Shown one piece after another: positions 18,236 to 26,360 of a DNA stretch of 64,000 bases (its first letter is position 1; each line of letters starts with the position of its first letter). Position numbers and translations under genes: made by a program. The DNA is from Lactobacillus sp. ESL0246. Its GTDB lineage: Bacteria > Bacillota > Bacilli > Lactobacillales > Lactobacillaceae. The DNA is taken from contig NZ_REHC01000008.1 in NCBI RefSeq assembly GCF_003692965.1, positions 288,640 to 352,639 of the forward strand, in the 5' to 3' direction. Under the pieces are notes generated by a model, which worked only from the letters and a program-made list of their open reading frames with translations, was not told the origin of the DNA and made no database searches.

Positions 18236-18760
18236 TTATTTTTTATCACTCTTAGGAGCAAGTATTAAGAACATCGAGCGACCTTCCATCTTTGGCTTGC
18301 TAATCACAGTAGCAATATCAGATGTAGCTTCCGCCATCTTTTCAAGTACATCGCGTCCTAATTCTTTATGAGTAATAGCTCGACCCCTGAACCTAATCGA
18401 AACACGAACCTGAGCTCCTTCTTTAGTTAGGAACTTTTGAGCGTGTTTTAATTTAGTATTGAAATCATTGCCTTCAATTGTCGGACTTAGGCGAATTTCT
18501 TTCACACTAACAGTCTTAGACTTCTTACGTGATTCTTTAACCTTTTTTTGTTGTTCAAAACGGTATTTACCATAGTCCATAATCCGGGCAACCGGTGGTT
18601 TGGCATTAGGCGAAATTAGAACTAAATCTAAACTTGCAACACTGGCTTGGCGTAATGCCTCATCCTTAGTTACAACACCAACTTGTTCACCATCTTCATT
18701 AATTAAACGAACTTCACGTGCACGTATCTGATCGTTTAATATCAAATTCCTTGGTATAAT
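18236..18760 (-). CDS. infC: Translation initiation factor IF-3, probable ATT start
   Basis: Keeps subunits apart and checks start-codon/initiator pairing. The N-domain ('[22 protein letters not shown]'), linker and C-domain ('[26 protein letters not shown]', '[18 protein letters not shown]') are complete. No ATG lies in frame near the start. A TTG at 18743-18745 has no RBS at a normal distance, while an in-frame ATT at 18758-18760 sits six bases after a perfect GGAGG (18767-18771). That gives 174 residues beginning '[17 protein letters not shown]'. ATT starts are known for infC in E. coli and Geobacillus and let IF3 limit its own synthesis. Start assignment is inference; identity is certain. 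Confidence 0.95.
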   Translation of the reverse strand: MIPRNLILNDQIRAREVRLINEDGEQVGVVTKDEALRQASVASLDLVLISPNAKPPVARIMDYGKYRFEQQKKVKESRKKSKTVSVKEIRLSPTIEGNDFNTKLKHAQKFLTKEGAQVRVSIRFRGRAITHKELGRDVLEKMAEATSDIATVISKPKMEGRSMFLILAPKSDKK

Positions 18761-18790
18761 TCTTCACCTCCATGTTAATTTGAGGACAAG

Positions 18791-18819
18791 AAAAAGACGG
18801 GTACTAAGTGCCCCGCCTT
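18791..18819 (-). promoter_or_regulatory. Terminator-like hairpin (attenuator) in the infC leader
   Basis: Minus strand AGGCGGG...CCCGTCTT stem followed by a T run, inside the roughly 140-base leader between promoter and infC. Its placement ahead of infC-rpmI-rplT matches the L20-leader style attenuation known in Bacillales, but I could not fold the full leader, so the regulator (L20 or other) is open. Confidence 0.55.
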
Positions 18820-18905
18820 TAATCAACAGAAAATATCGATTAGCCCAGAGGTCAACTTAACTTAGGCGAGAAGCGGGAAGCTCCTTCTTGTTCTCAACTA
18901 ATGCG

Positions 18906-18934
18906 ATTATACACGTTCTCATTATTTACGTCAA
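18906..18934 (-). promoter_or_regulatory. Promoter of infC-rpmI-rplT
   Basis: Minus strand TTGACG (18929-18934), 17-base spacer, perfect TATAAT (18906-18911). Strong housekeeping promoter; transcription would begin around 18899, giving a structured leader of about 140 bases before infC. Confidence 0.8.
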
Positions 18935-18965
18935 ATAATTTTTGTTTCAAGCGTAAATATAATTC

Positions 18966-19781
18966 TTAATTGCGATACATCACTTTATAATTAAAACCAG
19001 GTACTTTGCTGAACCATTTCTTAATCAACCGATTATATTTCCCACTATGTTGTAATTTCGAAATTGCTGTATTTATGGCATTTTCTAATTCAGGCTGATG
19101 TTTATTTATTGCTATTCCGTATGGCTCTTTTGTAAAAGTCCCGCCACGTACCGTTAACCTCGGGTTTTCAACTGCCAAGCCATATAAAACTCCGTTGTCA
19201 CTCGAAAGTGCATCCCCTTGACCCGCTTTTAACGCGATTACGGCTTGACCATAATCCTGCATTTGAACAACTTTAGCTTTAGGTGCCACTTTTTTAATCA
19301 CATCAACTGAATTATCCCCTACAATGCCAATCACTGTTTTACCAACCAAATCATGAATGTTTTTGATTCTCGAATTTTTTCTAACTAAGAGTGATTGGCC
19401 TGCAGCAAAATAAGATTTAGAAAAATTAATTATCTTTTTACGTTCTGGTGTAATAGTCATCGTTGCAATAACGGCATCAACATTCCCATTCTTCAATAAT
19501 GGAATTCGTGATTGTGCAGTCACCAAAATAAACTTTGCTTTTCCCTTTGATCCTAAAATTTCTTTAGTAATGGCTTTTGCCATATCAACTTCAAAACCTT
19601 TTTCTTGATTATCTTGAGTATCAGTTAAACTAAACAATCTAACATCACTCTCAATTCCCCAAGTAAGTGCATGAGACTCTTGTACATTCTTTAAAGCATT
19701 TCGATCAGAAACACTTTGGCTGCAACCGATTAATAAACAAGCACTGAATAATATCGGAATTAGCCCTAATATTTTCTTCAT
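18966..19781 (-). CDS. Amino-acid ABC transporter substrate-binding lipoprotein (SBP family 3)
   Basis: Extracellular, lipid-anchored binding protein for a polar amino acid. 271 residues: signal peptide with lipobox 'LLIGC' (Cys about 20), then the two-lobe fold with 'GFEVDMAKAITKEIL', 'DAVIATMTITPERKKIINFSKSYFAAGQSLLVRK' and 'EPYGIAINK', the usual family 3 motifs for glutamine/glutamate/cystine-type ligands. ATG 19781 follows GGGAGAG; an upstream start would destroy the signal peptide. No permease or ATPase gene is adjacent, so it is an orphan here, sitting between thrS and infC on the same strand. Confidence 0.88.
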   Translation of the reverse strand: MKKILGLIPILFSACLLIGCSQSVSDRNALKNVQESHALTWGIESDVRLFSLTDTQDNQEKGFEVDMAKAITKEILGSKGKAKFILVTAQSRIPLLKNGNVDAVIATMTITPERKKIINFSKSYFAAGQSLLVRKNSRIKNIHDLVGKTVIGIVGDNSVDVIKKVAPKAKVVQMQDYGQAVIALKAGQGDALSSDNGVLYGLAVENPRLTVRGGTFTKEPYGIAINKHQPELENAINTAISKLQHSGKYNRLIKKWFSKVPGFNYKVMYRN

Positions 19782-19841
19782 AACGGCTCTCCCAATATTT
19801 AAATATCGATTGTTAAAAAAATCCAGAGTAACTATTATCAA

Positions 19842-21776
19842 TTATTTGTTACGTGAATATGATTTAACATCCTGCTTAATTTCTTTGATGAATTCATCAA
19901 ATGTCTTTGATACCTCTTCTTCTGTTCCATAACGCCGAACATTAACACTATTTGACTTCATTTCCTTATCGCCTAAAACCAAGGTATATGGAACTTTTTG
20001 AGTTTGTGATTCACGAATTTTATAGCCCAACTTTTCATTACGTAGATCAGCTTCTGCTCTAAAGCCACGCTTATTGAGTTCGTCACGAACCTTCTTAGCA
20101 TACTCAGCATGAGCATCTAGGTTAACTGGAATAATTTGCACTTGAGTTGGAGCCAGCCAAGTTGGAAAGGCACCTTTATAAATTTCGATTAGATAAGCAA
20201 TAAAGCGTTCCATTGTACCAACAATTCCACGGTGCATCATTACTGGACGATGTTCTTCACCATCTTGACCAATATATGAGAGGTCAAAGCGTTCTGGTAG
20301 CATAAAGTCAAGTTGAATTGTAGACATTGTTTCATCTGCTCCCAATGCAGTCTTAGTTTGAATATCCAATTTTGGACCGTAGAAGGCAGCTTCGCCTTCA
20401 GCTTCAACATAATCAAGTCCCATGTCATCCATTGCCTTTTTTAGCATTGACTGACTTCTTTCCCACATTTCATCATTAGCAAAATACTTTTCTGTATTCT
20501 TTGGATCACGATACGATAATCTGAAGTAGTAATCAGTGATATCGAAGTCATTATAAACATCCATAATTAATTTCAAAATTTTAGAAAATTCTTCCTGCAC
20601 TTGATCTAAAGTAACAAAAGTATGACCATCGTTCAGTGTCATTTCACGCACACGTTGCAAACCAGACAAGGCTCCAGATTTCTCATATCTGTGCATCATT
20701 CCTAATTCAGCAATACGAATTGGCAATTCACGATATGAACGAATATGATGCTTATAAATTTGAATATGAGATGGGCAATTCATTGGCCGTAGTTCAAGCA
20801 TTTCACCATCGCCCATGTCCATTGGTGGGAACATGTCATCACGATAATGTGCCCAGTGACCAGAAGTCTTATAGGCATCAACATTCATTAAAACGGGAGT
20901 GTAAACATGTTGATAGCCGTCAGCAACTTCTTTGTCGATTATATAACGTTCAACAACACGGCGAATTGTTGCACCTTTAGGCAACCAATAAGGAAGACCT
21001 GCACCAACTTTTGGGTCAACAAAGAACAAATCAAGATCACGTCCAATCGTTCGATGGTCACGTGCCTTAATTTCTTCTCGCCGTTTCAAATCAGCGTCAA
21101 GGTCTGCTTTTTTGAAGAAAGCTGTACCCGAAATTCTTTGTAGCATTGGGTTAGATGATTGACCTTGCCAATAAGCGCCAGCAACTGACAACAATTTAAA
21201 TTGCTTAATTTTACCAGTATTTGGTAAAAGAGCCGCGAAACCAAAATCAACAAAATTGCCTAACTTGTATGCTGAAATGGTTTCACCTTCTTCGGCCTTT
21301 AATAACTCCAACTTATACGGATCAGCTTTAAAAATTTCTTCCAATTCGGCTCTTGGCATTGTAACTGGTTCGATTTTTGCGCCAGACTTAACCATTTGCT
21401 TAACAGCTTTTTCTAATTCTGGTAATTCGCTAATTTTAATTTGATTTTCCTTATCAGTATCAACAAAAAAGCCATCTTCGTTTGCTGCATGTGCACCTAA
21501 ACATATTTCTGGATAAATTTTCTTAGCTGCTGCTTCAAAAACAAAGGCAACGCTGGCACGAAGTATGTTTAGTCCCTCATCATCCTTATCTGTAATAATT
21601 GCAACCTTAGCATCTTGGTTAATTTCATAATCAACCGATCGAATTTGACCATCAACCTTACCAGCAAGTGCTGCTTTGCCAAGAGAAGTCGAAATACTAT
21701 GAGCCAAGTTACTAATCGTAATAGCCTGACTAAAATTTCTTTTTGAACCATCTGGCAAAATTATTGAAAAACTCAT
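19842..21776 (-). CDS. thrS: Threonine--tRNA ligase
   Basis: Charges tRNA-Thr and edits Ser-tRNA-Thr. 644 residues with TGS domain (about 1-62), second additional/editing domain (about 63-225), class II catalytic core ('[16 protein letters not shown]', '[34 protein letters not shown]', '[22 protein letters not shown]', '[19 protein letters not shown]') and the C-terminal anticodon domain. The zinc-binding Cys and His residues of the core are visible. One oddity is the segment after the N-editing start: the HxxxH editing motif normally seen around 'HxxxH' reads '[15 protein letters not shown]', lacking the usual 'DMDG.HSAGH' form. ATG 21776 follows a perfect GGAGGT. Confidence 0.96.
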   Translation of the reverse strand: MSFSIILPDGSKRNFSQAITISNLAHSISTSLGKAALAGKVDGQIRSVDYEINQDAKVAIITDKDDEGLNILRASVAFVFEAAAKKIYPEICLGAHAANEDGFFVDTDKENQIKISELPELEKAVKQMVKSGAKIEPVTMPRAELEEIFKADPYKLELLKAEEGETISAYKLGNFVDFGFAALLPNTGKIKQFKLLSVAGAYWQGQSSNPMLQRISGTAFFKKADLDADLKRREEIKARDHRTIGRDLDLFFVDPKVGAGLPYWLPKGATIRRVVERYIIDKEVADGYQHVYTPVLMNVDAYKTSGHWAHYRDDMFPPMDMGDGEMLELRPMNCPSHIQIYKHHIRSYRELPIRIAELGMMHRYEKSGALSGLQRVREMTLNDGHTFVTLDQVQEEFSKILKLIMDVYNDFDITDYYFRLSYRDPKNTEKYFANDEMWERSQSMLKKAMDDMGLDYVEAEGEAAFYGPKLDIQTKTALGADETMSTIQLDFMLPERFDLSYIGQDGEEHRPVMMHRGIVGTMERFIAYLIEIYKGAFPTWLAPTQVQIIPVNLDAHAEYAKKVRDELNKRGFRAEADLRNEKLGYKIRESQTQKVPYTLVLGDKEMKSNSVNVRRYGTEEEVSKTFDEFIKEIKQDVKSYSRNK

Positions 21777-21782
21777 GTATAC

Positions 21783-22005
21783 CTCCAAAACAAAAAAGTC
21801 CCAGTGCGAAATGCACTGGGACGTATTTAGCGTGGTTCCACCCAAAGTTTGGTCAAAAAAATTCTTGACCATCTCTATGAATTGATAATGGAACTCACCC
21901 GTTTAAAAATCTTTTTCATGTGAATGAGTGGGGTATTACTCAATTGAAAGACTTACAGAATAATGTCTTTCTCTCTGAATAGAGTAATATCATGTTCATT
22001 CATTG
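21783..22005 (-). promoter_or_regulatory. T-box leader (tRNA-Thr sensing) upstream of thrS
   Basis: Minus strand T-box sequence GGGTGGAACCACG (21831-21843), followed by a strong terminator stem GTCCCAGTGC/GCACTGGGAC with T run (21792-21822). Stem I is built by GAATGA/TCATTC and ATTACTC/GAGTAAT; between the two 3' arms lies ACC (21932-21934), a Thr codon in the expected specifier position. The codon placement is my manual fold. Confidence 0.92.
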
Positions 22006-22011
22006 ATGTTA

Positions 22012-22040
22012 ATTATACATAATTAATATCATATTGCAAA
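22012..22040 (-). promoter_or_regulatory. Promoter of thrS
   Basis: Minus strand TTTGCA (22035-22040), 17-base spacer, perfect TATAAT (22012-22017), immediately upstream of the T-box leader. Confidence 0.65.
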
Positions 22041-22064
22041 CTTTTTTAAAATTTAATGAAGATT

Positions 22065-22103
22065 GTTAGAGAATTTCTAACCACCTTTATCTAATTGTTA
22101 GAT
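22065..22103. repeat. Two adjacent TTAGA/TCTAA inverted repeats upstream of the thrS promoter
   Basis: GTTAGA-5 bases-TCTAAC (22065-22081) and, 7 bases on, ATCTAA-TTG-TTAGAT (22089-22103). Both dyads are perfect and use the same TTAGA core. They lie 25-65 bases upstream of the thrS -35 box and after the dnaI stop. Could be a protein-binding site or part of the dnaI transcript end. Confidence 0.5.
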
Positions 22104-22174
22104 TGATAAAATACTAGACAAAAATGCTTCGAAATTAGTATAAGCATCAGTTTCATATCACTTAATGCTTTACT

Positions 22175-23074
22175 TTAATTGCGCCGATTAGGACCAGACA
22201 CAACAATTTCCTTAGCTAGGAAATGAACTCTTTCCATTAATCGAGCTGCCTTAACGGGATCAATCGCATTTCTTGTTTCCTTGAAATGTTCCTTTAATTC
22301 TTCCATCGCCATATTTGAAGAAAAGAAGGTTGGTAAAACATTATCCATTCGAGCTTGCAGAATCACTGCAAGTACCTCATCACGTGACCATTGGCTAAGC
22401 GTTTCTGCACCGATATCATCAATAATTAATAGATCACATTGGGCAATTCGTTGAACCTCATCCGCCAAACTATTATCATTAAAATGACTTGACAAATTAG
22501 CAATAAAGGTTGGTAAATGCAAAAATATTACTTGTCTGTTCATCGCAGCCACTGTATTTGCAAGTCCAGCCAAAAGATAAGTTTTACCAACTCCAAAATC
22601 ACCAGATAAATATAAACCCTGGGGATGATGATTTTTTGAATAATTCACTAAAAAAGTTTGAATATCTGCAATCGCAGGTGCCCGTCCCGGAGCCATTTCT
22701 ACTTGACTTAAACGGACATCGTGTAATGCAAATGGTAAATTAATTAAACGCACGTTTTTTTTAATACTTTGCTCACGATCTTTTTCCAATTTGCTTTCTT
22801 TTGGTACATATTTTAGTGTGATTGCTTGACCACTTAAAATAAGTTCAGGACGATAGCCACTAGTTACCGGGTCATCATGCTCTTGCGAGAGATAATATTC
22901 ATATAAACTTGATAGGCTATTATTAATAATTTCAGGTGTCAACCGATCTTGATATTGACTGATAAATTTATGAATTTTTGGATTATTCAAGATTTGCTTA
23001 CGCAGGTTTTCATTATCGTGCCCTTGTGCTTTTGTTGCATTTCCATGTGCTAAAAATTTGTTGATTGGTTGCAT
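22175..23074 (-). CDS. dnaI: Primosomal protein DnaI (helicase loader)
   Basis: AAA+ ATPase that loads the replicative helicase at oriC and restart sites. 299 residues: N-terminal helicase-binding domain (about 1-130), then Walker A 'LYLSGDFGVGKTYLLAGLA', Walker B 'CDLLIIDDIGAE', sensor 1 'PTFFSSN' and 'RLMERV'. Start ATG 23074 has AGGTG upstream; a GTG three codons earlier abuts the dnaB stop and is less likely. Last gene of polA-mutM-coaE-nrdR-dnaB-dnaI. Confidence 0.93.
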   Translation of the reverse strand: MQPINKFLAHGNATKAQGHDNENLRKQILNNPKIHKFISQYQDRLTPEIINNSLSSLYEYYLSQEHDDPVTSGYRPELILSGQAITLKYVPKESKLEKDREQSIKKNVRLINLPFALHDVRLSQVEMAPGRAPAIADIQTFLVNYSKNHHPQGLYLSGDFGVGKTYLLAGLANTVAAMNRQVIFLHLPTFIANLSSHFNDNSLADEVQRIAQCDLLIIDDIGAETLSQWSRDEVLAVILQARMDNVLPTFFSSNMAMEELKEHFKETRNAIDPVKAARLMERVHFLAKEIVVSGPNRRN

Positions 23075-23083
23075 AATTATCAC

Positions 23084-24445
23084 CTATTTCATGCCGTTTT
23101 GATCTTCAAAATTTTTAAAGAATTGTTTTAGATCTGCTGTAGAGACATCAGTCTTTTTTGCCGACTTCTTTTTACTCCAATCGGTACCTTTTTCGACTGA
23201 TTTATGAGAATAAAAACTGGCTGAACGAGTCTGTTGCTTTTTGAATTTATCTTGTTCTCTTTTATCCATGTAATCAATCGCCTGTGCGCCACTTTGCACC
23301 CCATGTTGCAACCAATCATGCAAAATTTTGTTAGCTAGTCGGTATGATACATTTGGGGCACTTTTCAAACAGGCATAGGTCAAGATATTTAGTAAATCAG
23401 CAGAAATCCCTTTCTGATTATAAAGATTGTCAAGAACTTGATATTCACTAGCATCAACATAATCATGACGATCTGATTTTAGTTGATATATAAATTGGGC
23501 AGGAGACTTCGATTGTGCAAGTTGTAATACCTGCTGTTCTCGTATACTAAAATGTTTAATATCCTCACTTTTATTAGAAGCTTGCTCCTGCTGCTTAAGA
23601 TTCTGGCGTGTATGCTCAGCATGAATACTGTTAGCAATTGTTTGTTTAATCAACGGCATATTCAAGTGGTAATCACCATGTAAACACGGCAAGGTTTCAT
23701 CAACAAATTCCTGTTCGGACAAGCCATAAGTCCTCATCAAACCTTGAATAGCAGGACGATTTCGCTCAATTTCACTTCCAGCAATCTGATAAATTTCAAA
23801 CTGTTGTTTCATAAATTCCCAGTCAATTTGTTCTGGAGGATTAATTTCGGCCGGTTTACTTTGCACAATCTGGTTTTCTTGTGCTGCTTTCTTAACTTCG
23901 GGAGAGGGATCAATTGCTTCTTCTTCTGACAACCGAAAAACGTCAATAAAAGAGGCAGAAACATCTTTAGCAGACTTAAGACCATTAATTTGACTGAACG
24001 ATTTTTGACTTTCACGAGCAAATTCATGACTCAATGATTGAAACATCGTTATCCCTACTTTTTCCTTCAACAGACTAGTTAAAAGTGCCGTTGAAAAAAA
24101 TTCACTGCTGCTAGGTACACGCTTCAAAGAAAAGAGTAAAATTTGTCCCATAATCTGATTTTCTAACTTACTAGTTCTGACTAAACCAACGGCTTCAAGC
24201 TTATGCAAACTCGATAATAGTTTGTTTATATCACAGTCAAGCTGTTCCTGCAGTGTATAAATTCCCTTGGCATCAGACAGCATCGCTCCAGAGTCATAAT
24301 CTTCAATCATGCTTAAATATAGCGACAAGGCTCTTGAACCAATTAACGGCTGATAAAGTTTAATTAGAACTCGTAAATCACCCGGAAAAACATCTACTCG
24401 GTTAGTAATAAAGAAAGGCTGTTTAGGATTAGGCGTTTCATACAT
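23084..24445 (-). CDS. dnaB: Replication initiation and membrane attachment protein DnaB (helicase co-loader)
   Basis: Firmicute DnaB/DnaD-type protein working with DnaI to load helicase. About 453 residues, starting 'MYETPNPKQPFFITNRVDVFPGDLRVLIKLYQPLIGSRALSLYL', the typical DnaB N-terminal winged-helix region; the DnaB2/DDBH2 domain lies around 300-400 ('YVDASEYQVLDNLYNQKGISADLLNILTYACL', with 'KILHDWLQHGVQ'). The tail is basic and Lys-rich. A GTG one codon earlier overlaps the nrdR stop and is an alternative start. Confidence 0.9.
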   Translation of the reverse strand: MYETPNPKQPFFITNRVDVFPGDLRVLIKLYQPLIGSRALSLYLSMIEDYDSGAMLSDAKGIYTLQEQLDCDINKLLSSLHKLEAVGLVRTSKLENQIMGQILLFSLKRVPSSSEFFSTALLTSLLKEKVGITMFQSLSHEFARESQKSFSQINGLKSAKDVSASFIDVFRLSEEEAIDPSPEVKKAAQENQIVQSKPAEINPPEQIDWEFMKQQFEIYQIAGSEIERNRPAIQGLMRTYGLSEQEFVDETLPCLHGDYHLNMPLIKQTIANSIHAEHTRQNLKQQEQASNKSEDIKHFSIREQQVLQLAQSKSPAQFIYQLKSDRHDYVDASEYQVLDNLYNQKGISADLLNILTYACLKSAPNVSYRLANKILHDWLQHGVQSGAQAIDYMDKREQDKFKKQQTRSASFYSHKSVEKGTDWSKKKSAKKTDVSTADLKQFFKNFEDQNGMK

Positions 24446-24447
24446 CA

Positions 24448-24915
24448 CTAATTGTCCTTCTCACGTTTGGCAATCATGTCTTCCATTGTCTTCATAAAAC
24501 TAGACATATCTTTAAATTCACGATAAATTGAAGCAAAACGAATATAAGCAACATCATCCAATTCTGCCAACTCATCCATCACTAGTTGACCAATTTTTTT
24601 CGAAGAAATTTCACTAATTCCTTGCTGACGGACCAGATTTTCCACATGATCAACCAGTTGCTCAAATTGTTCACTGGTAATCGGTCGCTTTTGTCCCGCA
24701 GCCATCACTCCACGTAAAATCTTCTTACGGCTAAACGGTTCACGTGTGCCATCGTTCTTGACAACCAATAAAGGGGTGGTTTCTACTCGTTCAAATGTAG
24801 TAAATCGAAACCCACAATTTTCGCATTCACGTCGCCTTCTGATTGCCCGATTCTCGTCACTAGGTCGTGAATCAATGACTCGCGAGGCATTCTGTCTACA
24901 GTTAGGACATTCCAT
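24448..24915 (-). CDS. nrdR: Transcriptional repressor NrdR
   Basis: Zinc-finger/ATP-cone repressor of ribonucleotide reductase genes that senses dATP/ATP. 155 residues, full length: zinc ribbon 'MECPNCRQ' with 'CENCGFRFTTFER', then the ATP-cone 'VVKNDGTREPFSRKKILRGVMAAGQKRPI' and 'VAYIRFASIYREFKD'. Overlaps coaE by 14 bases and is followed at once by dnaB. No NrdR box was identified in this window. Confidence 0.97.
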   Translation of the reverse strand: MECPNCRQNASRVIDSRPSDENRAIRRRRECENCGFRFTTFERVETTPLLVVKNDGTREPFSRKKILRGVMAAGQKRPITSEQFEQLVDHVENLVRQQGISEISSKKIGQLVMDELAELDDVAYIRFASIYREFKDMSSFMKTMEDMIAKREKDN

Positions 24916-25519
24916 ATTGTTCCTCCTTTTTTATTTTAACTAGTAAGTGGCTTAATTTTTGATTTAATTCTTCGATAGTACCAGTATTAGTGATGACATA
25001 ATCGGCTAATTTTTCCTTCTGAGCTAAGGGCATCTGACTATGAATACGTTTAAGAGCATTTCCTTTAGTTAAATGGTCACGCGCCATTAAGCGTTCAAGT
25101 TGGGTTTTCTCTGGTACAGTCACTAAGATAGTGCGATCACAATAATTTTGACCTCCGGATTCAAATAACACAGGAGCATCAACAACAATAAACGGCTTCT
25201 GTAACTTCCTATATCGCGTAATTTTAGTCTGAATTTCCCGAAAAATCAATGGATGAGTGATCTGATTAAGAACTTGCAATTGTCCTTTATCACTAAAGAC
25301 CATTTGTCCTAGATACTGACGATTAACTGTTTGATTAGAATTTAAAATTTTCTTACCAAAGTGCTTTACCACATCATTATACCCTTGTTGCCCAATATCC
25401 AAAATTTCGTGAGCAATCTGATCACAATCAATAACTGGCAGTTGCCTTTCTTTAAAGAAATCATCGACAGTACTTTTACCACTGGCAATCCCACCAGTTA
25501 ATCCTAAAACTAATGTCAT
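24902..25519 (-). CDS. coaE: Dephospho-CoA kinase
   Basis: Last step of coenzyme A synthesis, phosphorylating dephospho-CoA. 205 residues with P-loop 'LGLTGGIASGKSTV', 'VIDCDQIAHEIL', 'FIVVDAPVLFESG' and the lid region 'RLMARDHLTKGNALKRIHSQM'. ATG 25519 overlaps the mutM stop as TGATG; a TTG nine codons upstream is less likely because the P-loop normally sits close to the N-terminus. Confidence 0.95.
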   Translation of the reverse strand: MTLVLGLTGGIASGKSTVDDFFKERQLPVIDCDQIAHEILDIGQQGYNDVVKHFGKKILNSNQTVNRQYLGQMVFSDKGQLQVLNQITHPLIFREIQTKITRYRKLQKPFIVVDAPVLFESGGQNYCDRTILVTVPEKTQLERLMARDHLTKGNALKRIHSQMPLAQKEKLADYVITNTGTIEELNQKLSHLLVKIKKEEQYGMS

Positions 25520-26346
25520 CAATAGGTTACCTGACAATAAGGGCAAAATGTCGTGCCACGACCATTAACCTTAATTTTTTCTAATGCCGTTCCGCAGCGT
25601 CGACAGGGTTCCCCTCGGTGCCCATAAACTAAAAGCATTTTTTGAAAATTGCCTGTCTCACCATTTGCATCTAGATATGTATGAATAGTTGTTCCTTTCT
25701 CAATGATTGCCTGCGCAATAATCTCATTAATATTGTCACGCAAATTATCCACTTGATTTGAGGGGATTTTACTAGCCAAACTTAGCGGATTAATTTTAGA
25801 GCGCCATAAAACTTCATCAACATAAATATTACCTAGACCTGCCACAACAGATTGATCCAGTAATGTATTTTTTATATTCTTTTTTTTATGTTTTAAACTG
25901 GTTCTCAAATAAGCCTTGGTAAATTCAGGAGAATTTGGTTCAAAGCCAAGTTTACTAATTCCAGTAACTTCTCTTTCTGTTCCCGTCCTAACCAACTGCA
26001 TTCTACCAAATTTACGCACATCATTATAGCGTAGTGCCGTACTATCTGTGAATGCAAATTGAACATGATCATGCTTGTTTTTAGGATCTAACTCATTAAC
26101 CAAACGATACTTTCCCTCCATGCGTAAATGCGACACAACGGTAAAATTATCATTAAAACGAATTAGTAAATATTTAGCATAACGATCAATATTAATAACT
26201 TTCTTTCCGGTCAATTGATTAACGAATTCCTTAGGATCACTGGCAATAATTTTAGGATACCACAATGTTATTTTCTTGATTGTTTTGCCCGTAATTAGCG
26301 GCAGTAGTGTGCGCCGCACAGTCTCAACTTCTGGCAGTTCTGGCAT
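25519..26346 (-). CDS. mutM: Formamidopyrimidine-DNA glycosylase
   Basis: Base-excision repair enzyme removing 8-oxoguanine and ring-opened purines. 275 residues: catalytic Pro-Glu at the mature N-terminus ('MPELPEVETVRRTL'), conserved Lys region 'RYAKYLLIRF', H2TH domain ('LLDQSVVAGLGNIYVDEVLWRSKINP') and a C-terminal zinc finger ('CRRCGTALEKIKVNGRGTTF', then CxxC). All key residues present. It follows polA by 14 bases. Confidence 0.97.
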   Translation of the reverse strand: MPELPEVETVRRTLLPLITGKTIKKITLWYPKIIASDPKEFVNQLTGKKVINIDRYAKYLLIRFNDNFTVVSHLRMEGKYRLVNELDPKNKHDHVQFAFTDSTALRYNDVRKFGRMQLVRTGTEREVTGISKLGFEPNSPEFTKAYLRTSLKHKKKNIKNTLLDQSVVAGLGNIYVDEVLWRSKINPLSLASKIPSNQVDNLRDNINEIIAQAIIEKGTTIHTYLDANGETGNFQKMLLVYGHRGEPCRRCGTALEKIKVNGRGTTFCPYCQVTY

Positions 26347-26360
26347 TTATTATTACTCCT

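Noticed and set aside
20636..21143. Open frames on the plus strand opposite thrS
   Set aside because: Antisense shadows of a well-conserved gene, with no RBS or family resemblance.
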